64,000 nucleotides of DNA. Origin: Micromonospora profundi (lineage in GTDB: Bacteria > Actinomycetota > Actinomycetes > Mycobacteriales > Micromonosporaceae). The DNA lies in assembly GCF_011927785.1 (NCBI RefSeq), contig NZ_JAATJK010000001.1, positions 4,807,001-4,871,000 of the forward strand, given 5' to 3'. The notes beneath the pieces were generated by a model. That model ran no database searches, was not told the origin of the DNA, and worked only from the letters and a program-made list of their open reading frames with translations. How positions within the stretch are numbered: position 1 is the stretch's first letter; every line of letters starts with the position of its first letter. The position numbers were made by a program, and so were the translations under genes. Positions 28,854-36,751 of the stretch are shown piece after piece.

Positions 28854-29141
28854 TCATTCCAAGGTCAACCATTCGTTGTACGCCTCATACGCGCTCTCCG
28901 TCACGTCCCGCAGGTCCCATTCGGATAAGTAGCCCGCCTTAGCTGCGAGCAACCCCAGCGACTTTCCCGCTTGCGACAGAATCTCGCCCGGCTCATCCCA
29001 GGATGACGCGACACCTATAAGAATCTCTTTCGCCTTGACTGAGTCAAGCTCAGCCATTCGTGAAATGGCGTCGCATCTTTCCGAAACACCACCTGACTTG
29101 TCCATCGCGACCAGCGCGAGCTCGAAGAAGTCATCGGTCAT
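28854..29141 (-). CDS. Small helical protein of the immunity array
   Basis: A 95-residue acidic, almost fully helical protein (MTDDFFELALVAMDKSGG... to ...NEWLTLE). The helix pattern resembles short HEAT-like or SMI-type immunity proteins, but no family is assigned. The ATG at 29141 is chosen because residues upstream of it are Ser/Arg-rich shadow sequence. The ribosome binding site is weak. Confidence 0.6.
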   Translation of the reverse strand: MTDDFFELALVAMDKSGGVSERCDAISRMAELDSVKAKEILIGVASSWDEPGEILSQAGKSLGLLAAKAGYLSEWDLRDVTESAYEAYNEWLTLE

Positions 29142-29190
29142 AGCGGGCAGGATCCGAGAACATGGGTCAGCGCATCCGTCGTCTCGTCGG

Positions 29191-29373
29191 TCACAGGACA
29201 GGTAGGAGGATAGTGCGGAAGCGCTCCGCCTCTGCGACCGCGTCGTCCAGCTCGTCGAGAGCTGCGCGGTCATCGGGGTCATGGCGCAGCAGGCGAGCCG
29301 CCTCCTCCAACTGCATCAACAGGGCAGTGAACATATCGCCGCGAGAACCGACGCCGCTCCAAAGGCGAACCAT
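29191..29373 (-). CDS. Short acidic helical protein, possibly a fragment
   Basis: A 60-residue frame; from the internal Met at residue 14 it reads MFTALLMQLEEAARLL and continues as an acidic amphipathic helix. It sits directly after the terminator hairpin behind the RHS-immunity unit. It could be a genuine small protein or the C-terminal remnant of an immunity gene. The start site is uncertain. Confidence 0.45.
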   Translation of the reverse strand: MVRLWSGVGSRGDMFTALLMQLEEAARLLRHDPDDRAALDELDDAVAEAERFRTILLPVL

Positions 29374-29393
29374 GGAGGGGCGATACCAGCAGG

Positions 29394-29435
29394 CGGCAAA
29401 GGGGGCGTGACCTTCTGGTCACGCCCCCTTTGCCG
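29394..29435 (-). terminator. Long perfect hairpin after the toxin-immunity unit
   Basis: A 19-bp perfect stem (cggcaaagggggcgtgacc with its complement) closed by the loop ttct, 35 bp beyond the stop of the Imm32-like gene. It is the strongest hairpin in the window. It would end the RHS-immunity transcript, or reduce read-through into the rest of the array. Confidence 0.85.
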
Positions 29436-29469
29436 TCCTTACTTCAGTGTTGTTACCCCAATTGGATTT

Positions 29470-29856
29470 CTACGCATTCAGGGCAATCACCAGGGGTTCG
29501 GTTCTTGGCGAGAGATATTCATGCCCCGGAACATGCTCCACATGAATATGGGCGGTGATGTCACCTTCATCCCCAAATTCTTCAAGGACAGACGCGAACA
29601 CCTCCAGCTCTTCCGCACCACCCTCTATCCGCAACGCGTCACGATCGGACAGATAGGAAATCATGAGGTTGCCCTCGGTGCGCTCGAACTCAATGGCGGG
29701 CAAAGCCTTATCGTAGGGCGACGGATCCCCTCCGACATCTAAAGGGATACGACCCCGGCCTGATCGCAATCGAGCTGCCAAGTCCCGTAGTTCCCGATCT
29801 GTCCCAGACAACTCGAGCTCGCCGGTGTCCTTGTGATATAGAACCTTCACTCCCAC
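29470..29856 (-). CDS. Imm32-like protein, probable cognate immunity of the RHS toxin
   Basis: A 128-residue acidic soluble protein beginning 16 bp after the RHS stop, on the same strand, where cognate immunity genes normally lie. It starts with MGVKVLYHKDTGELELSGT and ends with the stretch AHIHVEHVPGHEYLSP...EPLVIAL, shared with the paralogue at 27538-27918. A strong hairpin follows. It should bind and block the C-terminal toxin domain in the producing cell; this is inference from position and family pattern. Confidence 0.75.
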   Translation of the reverse strand: MGVKVLYHKDTGELELSGTDRELRDLAARLRSGRGRIPLDVGGDPSPYDKALPAIEFERTEGNLMISYLSDRDALRIEGGAEELEVFASVLEEFGDEGDITAHIHVEHVPGHEYLSPRTEPLVIALNA

Positions 29857-29872
29857 CCCTTACAGCCGGACA

Positions 29873-32800
29873 TCAGCAGTAGTCCCCTGACCTAATCGTA
29901 GACGGGTCGATCGGAAGATGGGGATCCTTGAGCGGTCCCGACGTCACGGGCCTACCGTTAATCTGCGTCTCCAGGTTGAGATGGGGTCCTAGCTTCTGGA
30001 CGTGTGGAACGTTGGGATTGACATCGAACCGTGCGATTTTACGTACCTTGTTGCCATTCTCATCGACGTATCCGTTCTCAAACTGAACAGCTTTGCTGCC
30101 CGAGCGGCGCGACATGGGGTTGTCGCCAACGTGGGCTGCAGCAAGATCCAAGGCCTCGTCCATGGAAATGCCGTTGTTCGTATTGTGAACGAGGACTGAC
30201 GTATTGCCGGCGAGCACATAGTACGTGTGAATGTCGTCAACCGTGAGGTTGTATACCGTTTGTTGGGCGGTCCAACGCTCGATTGCGGAGACTTGAACAA
30301 GAGTGCCGGCCGAGGTGCGGAGCCACTGGCCAACCGACAGGTTTGTGGCATCCACCCATTCGCGCAGATCTGGGACCCAGAACGGATGCTCGTCCGTAGC
30401 TACCACACTGCCGGCACTGTCTTCGCCTTGCCCAGCGACACCAACCGTGATGCGGACCAGGTTCTTGGCTCCCGATCCGATGATGGTTGCCACCACCTGC
30501 TTGGCGGCAGTACCACCAGACAGCGCATCGGTGGCCAGGATCACATCTCCGGGCTGGATGTCCTCAATCGGCTTCCGCGTGCCGTCAGCCATAAGAACAA
30601 GAGTTCCTGGGGCGAAACTGTTGCACTTACCGAGCTTCAAGAAGTCCTTGGCACCGTCGATCAGGTCGCCGAGAAGGCCCTTGGTTCTCGTGACGAGGTT
30701 GCCGAACTTCTTCCACTTCCATGGAGCGCCGTATCTAGCCGCCAGCTTGCCGATTGCTCCACCGATGGCCGAGGTGGCGACGTTGATGGCGGTGTTGAGA
30801 CAGCCGCCCATGTCGCCCTTGAGGAAGCAGTCCAGGGCATCGGTGATGCCCAACTCGTCCATCAGGATCTTCGCGAGGGCCTTGGCCGCGTTCAGGAGCT
30901 TCTGCTTCGCCCGCGCGATGCGAGCCTGGCGCTCCTTCTCGGCTGCTGCTGCCGCGGCCGCACGGCGGTCCTTTTCGCTGGCCCGGGGGTTGTTCCACGC
31001 GTTGATCGTGGGCTCGTCCGGGTCGTACGCCTTCGAGCAGCCACCACAGCCGTCGTTGTGTCCCTTGACCTTGTGGTAGTTGCCGTACATGTCCTCGTAG
31101 TCGGCACCGGGACCGCAGGCGTCGTCGGAGCACGCCTTGAGGCCGTCGGGGTCGGAGTACGAGATCGGGTTGTTGTTGGCGTACGCGTACCCGTGCATCT
31201 GCTGCGGGTCGTTGACGTCGATGATCGGGTCGACGGAGATGAACCGACCGGTGACGGTGTCGTACTCGCGGGCGCCGATGTTCACCAGGCCCGTTGTCGA
31301 GTCCTGGTTGCCGTTGACGAAGCCCTTCTCCGTCGGCCACTGCCCCGGTGTTGGTGGCGTGCCTCGGGACTCACCGAACGGCGTGCTGCGCCGGTGCACG
31401 ATCGCACCGTTCTCGTCGACAGTCGCCTGACCCGTGCCGTGGTGGTCGGAGGCGACGTAGTGCAGACCGTTGATCTTCCGAACGATCGTGCCGCCGCCCG
31501 GCAGGGAGTAGTAACGGGTGCCGTCGGTCGCCCTGGTGGTGTGGTCGAGCCGGACCTCCATGCCCGGCAGGTAGAGCGTCGTCGCGGTCGGCTCCTTGCG
31601 GAGCATCCGGGAGCCGTCGACGTCGTACAGGAAACTGGTCTTTTTGCCCGTGGCGTCGGTGACGGACTCGAGGTTGCCCTCGGCGTCCCACTTCAGGGTC
31701 TGGTCCTCGCCGACCTTCGTCCGCTTCGTGGTGTTGCCCGCCGCGTCGTAGCCGTACTCGTGGAGCTTCGAGCCCGCCGGCGTCGTCTCGGTCATCTTGC
31801 TCAGGGTGTGCGGCTGCGGCTGGCCCGCGGTCGGATAGGTGTAGACGCGCTCCTTGAGCGAGGTGCCGTTTGCGGCGAACTGCGACTCGGTCTTGCGGTT
31901 GCCCACCACGTCGTAGGTGTAGGAGTGGTGGTACGGGGCCACCCCACCCACACCCGTGGTCGACGGGCCTCCGGCACACGGGTCGGTGGCGGTGCTCGCC
32001 GACGTCCAGGCCCGCTCCATGCGGCGCAGGTAGTCGTAGGAGAAGCACTGCACGTCCCGGGTGCCCGAGGGCGTGTCGGCGATCCGGGTGATGTTGCCGG
32101 AAGCGTCGTAGCTGTACTGCGCGTCGATGTCGATGACCGGCGCGCCGCTGCGGTCCAACCGCTGGTGGGTGAGCCGCTTGGAGCCCTGCTCGTACCCGTA
32201 GGTCGACCAGACCTTGTTGGCGCCGAGCTTCGCCTCGGTCTGGATGACCTCACTGGTCGCCGAGTAGTCGACGTCCGTCAGGTACGGCACGTCGCCCTCG
32301 GTCGCGGTCAACCGCTCCATGCTGTCGTACGTGTAGGCGATGCTCTCGAACGGCAAGCCTCCACCGTCGGACATGCCCGTCGCCCGAACGGTGCCGTCCT
32401 CGTTGTACTCGGCCGCGAAGCTGTACAACCCAGCGAGTTCCGCGCCGGCGTGCTCGGGCACCTGGTAGTAGGTGGCGTGCGGCCGGTAGAGCTCGTCGTA
32501 GCCGGTGTAGTAGGTGGCGTACTCCGCCCCGTCGATCCACCGGCTCGTCATGGAGAGCTGCCCGAGCATCTCCAGGTCGTACGTCCAGCTGCTGAGCAGT
32601 TCGCCGGTCTCGGCCGCCCCCTTGTAGCTGGCGGTGGTCCGGCCGATCGCGTCGTACGTGGTGCTGATCGTCTGCTGCACACCGTTCGTGGTGCTGGTGA
32701 GCCGGTCCAGGTTGTCGTACGTCATCGTCGACGTGCCGGCATCCGGGTCGATCGACTTGACCTTGCGGCCGAGCTGGTCGTACTCGTGCTTCCAGACGTT

Positions 32801-35800
32801 GCCGGCGGGGTCGGTGACCGTCGCGAGCTGGCCGGAGCGGTTGTAGGTGTAGAGGGTCTTGTCCGAGGCACCCGACGGCCCGGTGCCCTTGTACTGCAAC
32901 AGCTGGGTCGTCTGCCCGAGTGCGTTGGAGATCGCCGTGGTGGGGGTGCCGCCCTCCGGCGGGTCGACCGAGACGCGGTCACCGCCGTACGTGGTGCTGG
33001 TGCGCCACTTCTCGTTACCCGCTACCGCGAAGATCTCCGCCTTGACCCGGTCGGCCCCGTCGTAGACGTAGAGCGTCTGGCCGTCGACCTCACCGTTGCG
33101 GGCGGGGAAGATGGCGTCCGTCGGAGCACCGGCGGCGTTGTAGGTCGCGTACGTCTTGTCGAGGTTGCCGGTCGCTGTGTAGAAGGTGTCCGCGATCATC
33201 CGGGTGCCGTTCGGCCCCTCGGTCTGCACCTGGCGGGGCCGCAGCAGACCGTCGTGCAGCTTGTACTCGACGCTGTACGAGCCGTCGTTCTGCCGCTTCT
33301 CCGTCTTGACCGCCACCGGCTTGTCGGTGCGGATCAGGTAGCTGTACTTGATGCTCGGGTTGTCGCCGCTGCGGTCCGGCATCCACACGTTGGCCAGCCG
33401 GCCCAACGCGTCGTACTGCAATTTGCTGACCAGGTTGTTCGGGTCGGTCTGCTTGACCGGGCTGCCCCAGGCCGGGGCGTACTCGGTTGTGGTGACGTGC
33501 TCGAGCGGGTTCGTCTCGACCACCTTCGTGGTCAGACCGTTCGTCTCGGTGTACGCGGTGGTGGTGGTCTTGCCCATCGCGTCGGTGGCGCTGAGCGGCC
33601 GACCGTACGCGTCGAAGGTTCCCGACGCGGTGGTGATGTAGGTGGCGGTGGTGCCGTTGTGGCTTGCCATCCGCTCCGACTTGGTCGGGTTGCCAAGCGT
33701 GGGCGCCACCCCGAACGCCTTGCCGTCGTAGAGGGTGCGGGTGTCGGAGATGACCTGGGTCTTGCGGTCCACCGGCGAGGTGCCGCACGACACCGACAAC
33801 GACTCGGTGCGTGCCACCAGGCTGTACAGGTGGAGGCTGGGGTTGTCGGCGTAGGTGGTGGTGTTGCACGCCTCGTCGCCTGCGACGTCGACGTCGCCGA
33901 GGTTCTCGGTCTTGGTGACGCGGCCGAAGTCCGTCTCGAAGCTCGAGATGTTCTTCGTCTCGCGCCACCCACCGGCGGCGAGCGCCACGAAGTTCCTGGT
34001 CACCGAGGTGTTCGTGAACCAGGCCTTCTTGTCACCCCAACTGTGCGACTCGGTGGCGGTGTTGTGCCGCCACGGGGTGGCGATGCTCCGGCTGACCACC
34101 GAAGCGCCGTCGTAGACGGTGCTCTCCAACTGGTGGCCGGAGAACTCGTCGTAGTCGATGTGCTCGACGCCGGCGGAGTCCTTCACCCGGACGTCCCGGG
34201 TGTCGCTGCTGCCCGGAATGTTGTCGCCGTGCATACCGCGCAGATAGCGATACTCGGTCTTGGTGGTCTGGGTCTGACCGTTGCCGACGGTGACCACGAC
34301 CTTGCCGTAGCCGCGCCACTCACCCCAGGTGAGGTCCTTGGGGTCGGAGATCCCGTCGGGCTCGGACTTCCGCCAGGCGGCGCCGTCCTGGTAGTCGTAC
34401 CTGGTGACCATGTCCGGTGCGCCACCGGTCCGGTCGGTCTCGATGACGGCGGCGACCACGTACTTGAAGAACCAGTCGGTGATCGGATCACCGCTGCCGT
34501 ACGGGTTCCACTTCACCGGGTAGCAGCGCTTGGTGCTGTTGCCCTCGGTCGGAAGCGCGCTCTTGGAGCAGTCCGGTGCCGCGTAGTTGACGTCGATCTG
34601 GGCACCGGTGTCCGTCCACACGGTGGCGAGCCGGGGCCGCACCAGCGGACCGATGTTGTCGTCGTCCCGGTCGACCCGGTTGGGCAGTTGGAGGTTGCCC
34701 AGCTCGACCGACGGCATGGCGATGTCGTCGCCGTACATGCCGGTGTGGGTGATCTTGTGAAGCCAGAGGGTGCGGGAGGCGTCCCCGTTGTCCAGGAGCT
34801 GGTGGTCGAGCTTCCAGTTGTCGACGGCCGTCCAGCCGCTACCTTCGCGGATCTCGGTGGTGATCCCCGTGAGCCGGGCCCGGGTCCAGAAGGTGGGCGT
34901 GATCTGGTCGGTCTTGCACTTGGTGTCCTTGTTGCAGTTGCGGTCGAAGGGCACGTCGGGCCAGTGCGGCGCGGTGGTCGCGTTCAGATCCTGCGGGTCG
35001 CAGTCGACGGAGCCGTTCGGCAGGCAGCGCTCCTTGACGTCGAACCGCACGCGCGCCGGGGCGTTCGTGGTGTAGACGGCGTTGTCCCGCTGGCCGTAGT
35101 CGATCCGCTTGAGGTAGCCGCCGCGGTGGTACGGCACGCCGTTGGCATCGGTGCGCTTGCCGCGGGCGTAGTAGTTCGTCTCGGGCGTGTAGAAGTACGA
35201 GCTGACGTTGCCGTAGCGGTCTTTGACGTAGTCGAGGCTCCAGCGCCACGCCTGGTCACAGTGCGAGGCGGTGAATCCACCGGACGTGCTGTTGCACGGC
35301 TCGTTGGCGTCGTCGCCGTAGACCGGCAGCGTCCAGGTCGACCCGGTCACCTCTTTGCCGCTGCTCCAGCCCGGAAGCTTGTTGAGGCCGAAGAAGTACT
35401 GCGTGCCGTCGGTAGTGGTGACCTTCCAGTGCTCACCGTCGTTGTCGCCGTTGTCCGCGCCGGTGAGCCGCTCCACCTTCGAGCCGTCATCGGTGGCGAA
35501 CTTCCAGGTGCTGCCGCTCTTGACCAGCTCGGTGGACTTGCCGTTGAGCAGGATCGTGGCGTTGTCGTACGCCCAACACTGGTCGGCGTACTGGTCGTGC
35601 CCGTCCTCGGCACAGGACTTGTAGCGGCGTTCGATGTGCCCCGGCTCGTAGTTGAAGCCCTCACCCACCCAGGAGCCCTGGTTGTTTGTGGCTGCGGTAC
35701 GGCCGTCGACGGACTGCGACGAGTACGCGAGCGTGATGCCCGGAGCGCCGCCACCCGGAACCGGGGGCGTACGCATCGGGTAGCTCCAGGAGAAGCCGCC

Positions 35801-36670
35801 GGTGGACGGGGCCACCGACCACTTCGACGACGGCGCGAGCTTCGTCGCACCGAAATCGCCCTGCGAGGAGGATTCGGCTGCGGCCAGCGCGAATGTCGTA
35901 CCCGCCGCCGCGGCGCTGACCGTGGCGAAGACAGTGCGGGATGCACTGTCGTTGACGGTCGGCACCGGCTCGATCGCGCAGCCGGCCTTCTCCGGGGTGG
36001 TGAGCGCACACTCCGGCAGCTTCACCAGCTTCAGACGGGCACCGAAGTCACCGCCGAACGCACCGGCAAGGCCGTCGTAGCTGACCCCCAACCGGACGTC
36101 GCCAGCGCCCTGCTGGCCGTCGGTGCGGTTCAACTTGATCAACGGACCGTCGACGCGGGCCCGTTCGGACGCGGCGCGGTCGAGAACCTCGACACGTACC
36201 TTCGTGGGCGCGGGAACCGGAGGCGTTGCCGCCTTGGCGCCGGCCTTCGGCGCTGGCGGGGCAACAGCCGACAGCGACACGGCGAGTCCGCCGGCCTTGC
36301 CGGTCGCGGCCGGTCCCGCGTCGGTTGCGGAAGCGCCGGTACGCGCGCCGGCCTGCGCCGGCGTCCCTGTCGGGGCAGGGACAGCGATCTCACTGGCTCC
36401 GGCCGACGGCCAGGTGACAGTGACGGGAGTCGTCGTGGCGGGGGCGGCCCCCGGGTTTGCCGTGCGCGGCTTGACGCCAAGCGGCGCACGATTCGGCACT
36501 GTCTTGCCGACGTCGGTCGCCGTCGGGCGTTGGCGTTCGGCGGCAGTCGATGCGGGGGCATTGGCGACCTGGATGATGCTCGCGGTCATCACGACAGTCA
36601 TTGCCCAGGACACTGGTCGCACCGCCCGGCGCTGCAACACGCCGGACGCGCCCAGAAATCGGGAGAACAT
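29873..36670 (-). CDS. RHS/YD-repeat polymorphic toxin with Hint domain and C-terminal toxin
   Basis: A 2265-residue exported protein. An N-terminal hydrophobic signal region (~residues 20-45) is followed by an Ala/Pro/Thr-rich segment, then a long YD-repeat region (many TYDxxGR-type units, ~1050-1850) that should form the RHS cocoon. The RHS core ends at about residue 1900 with GAREYDTVTGRFISVDP and NNNPISYSDPDGL. A Hint autoprocessing domain runs from CNSFAPGTLVLMADG (~2016) to TYYVLAGNTSVLVHN (~2163). The last ~100 residues are the variable toxin, with HVGDN, RFDVNPNVPHVQKLGPHLNLE and a final Cys. I cannot assign the toxin family. The ATG follows GGGGAGGGTGG. Predicted role: contact-dependent killing of related cells. 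Confidence 0.9.
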   Translation of the reverse strand: MFSRFLGASGVLQRRAVRPVSWAMTVVMTASIIQVANAPASTAAERQRPTATDVGKTVPNRAPLGVKPRTANPGAAPATTTPVTVTWPSAGASEIAVPAPTGTPAQAGARTGASATDAGPAATGKAGGLAVSLSAVAPPAPKAGAKAATPPVPAPTKVRVEVLDRAASERARVDGPLIKLNRTDGQQGAGDVRLGVSYDGLAGAFGGDFGARLKLVKLPECALTTPEKAGCAIEPVPTVNDSASRTVFATVSAAAAGTTFALAAAESSSQGDFGATKLAPSSKWSVAPSTGGFSWSYPMRTPPVPGGGAPGITLAYSSQSVDGRTAATNNQGSWVGEGFNYEPGHIERRYKSCAEDGHDQYADQCWAYDNATILLNGKSTELVKSGSTWKFATDDGSKVERLTGADNGDNDGEHWKVTTTDGTQYFFGLNKLPGWSSGKEVTGSTWTLPVYGDDANEPCNSTSGGFTASHCDQAWRWSLDYVKDRYGNVSSYFYTPETNYYARGKRTDANGVPYHRGGYLKRIDYGQRDNAVYTTNAPARVRFDVKERCLPNGSVDCDPQDLNATTAPHWPDVPFDRNCNKDTKCKTDQITPTFWTRARLTGITTEIREGSGWTAVDNWKLDHQLLDNGDASRTLWLHKITHTGMYGDDIAMPSVELGNLQLPNRVDRDDDNIGPLVRPRLATVWTDTGAQIDVNYAAPDCSKSALPTEGNSTKRCYPVKWNPYGSGDPITDWFFKYVVAAVIETDRTGGAPDMVTRYDYQDGAAWRKSEPDGISDPKDLTWGEWRGYGKVVVTVGNGQTQTTKTEYRYLRGMHGDNIPGSSDTRDVRVKDSAGVEHIDYDEFSGHQLESTVYDGASVVSRSIATPWRHNTATESHSWGDKKAWFTNTSVTRNFVALAAGGWRETKNISSFETDFGRVTKTENLGDVDVAGDEACNTTTYADNPSLHLYSLVARTESLSVSCGTSPVDRKTQVISDTRTLYDGKAFGVAPTLGNPTKSERMASHNGTTATYITTASGTFDAYGRPLSATDAMGKTTTTAYTETNGLTTKVVETNPLEHVTTTEYAPAWGSPVKQTDPNNLVSKLQYDALGRLANVWMPDRSGDNPSIKYSYLIRTDKPVAVKTEKRQNDGSYSVEYKLHDGLLRPRQVQTEGPNGTRMIADTFYTATGNLDKTYATYNAAGAPTDAIFPARNGEVDGQTLYVYDGADRVKAEIFAVAGNEKWRTSTTYGGDRVSVDPPEGGTPTTAISNALGQTTQLLQYKGTGPSGASDKTLYTYNRSGQLATVTDPAGNVWKHEYDQLGRKVKSIDPDAGTSTMTYDNLDRLTSTTNGVQQTISTTYDAIGRTTASYKGAAETGELLSSWTYDLEMLGQLSMTSRWIDGAEYATYYTGYDELYRPHATYYQVPEHAGAELAGLYSFAAEYNEDGTVRATGMSDGGGLPFESIAYTYDSMERLTATEGDVPYLTDVDYSATSEVIQTEAKLGANKVWSTYGYEQGSKRLTHQRLDRSGAPVIDIDAQYSYDASGNITRIADTPSGTRDVQCFSYDYLRRMERAWTSASTATDPCAGGPSTTGVGGVAPYHHSYTYDVVGNRKTESQFAANGTSLKERVYTYPTAGQPQPHTLSKMTETTPAGSKLHEYGYDAAGNTTKRTKVGEDQTLKWDAEGNLESVTDATGKKTSFLYDVDGSRMLRKEPTATTLYLPGMEVRLDHTTRATDGTRYYSLPGGGTIVRKINGLHYVASDHHGTGQATVDENGAIVHRRSTPFGESRGTPPTPGQWPTEKGFVNGNQDSTTGLVNIGAREYDTVTGRFISVDPIIDVNDPQQMHGYAYANNNPISYSDPDGLKACSDDACGPGADYEDMYGNYHKVKGHNDGCGGCSKAYDPDEPTINAWNNPRASEKDRRAAAAAAAEKERQARIARAKQKLLNAAKALAKILMDELGITDALDCFLKGDMGGCLNTAINVATSAIGGAIGKLAARYGAPWKWKKFGNLVTRTKGLLGDLIDGAKDFLKLGKCNSFAPGTLVLMADGTRKPIEDIQPGDVILATDALSGGTAAKQVVATIIGSGAKNLVRITVGVAGQGEDSAGSVVATDEHPFWVPDLREWVDATNLSVGQWLRTSAGTLVQVSAIERWTAQQTVYNLTVDDIHTYYVLAGNTSVLVHNTNNGISMDEALDLAAAHVGDNPMSRRSGSKAVQFENGYVDENGNKVRKIARFDVNPNVPHVQKLGPHLNLETQINGRPVTSGPLKDPHLPIDPSTIRSGDYC

Positions 36671-36713
36671 CCACCCTCCCCAGGGTTGGTTTGGAAAGAA
36701 GGCACGGGGTGTC

Positions 36714-36738
36714 GGGGCCGCCCCGAAGGGACGGCCCC
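36714..36738 (-). terminator. Hairpin between the LamG and RHS genes
   Basis: ggggccg and cggcccc pair around an 11-base loop in the 81-bp gap between the two minus-strand genes. The stem is short, so partial attenuation rather than full termination is likely. Confidence 0.4.
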
Positions 36739-36751
36739 AACGCCGGTGGTG

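Noticed and set aside
28573..28942. Short frames of 65-110 codons on both strands in the immunity array spacer
   Set aside because: None has a ribosome binding site or residue pattern like its neighbours, and they overlap each other. I left the stretch as gene-poor.
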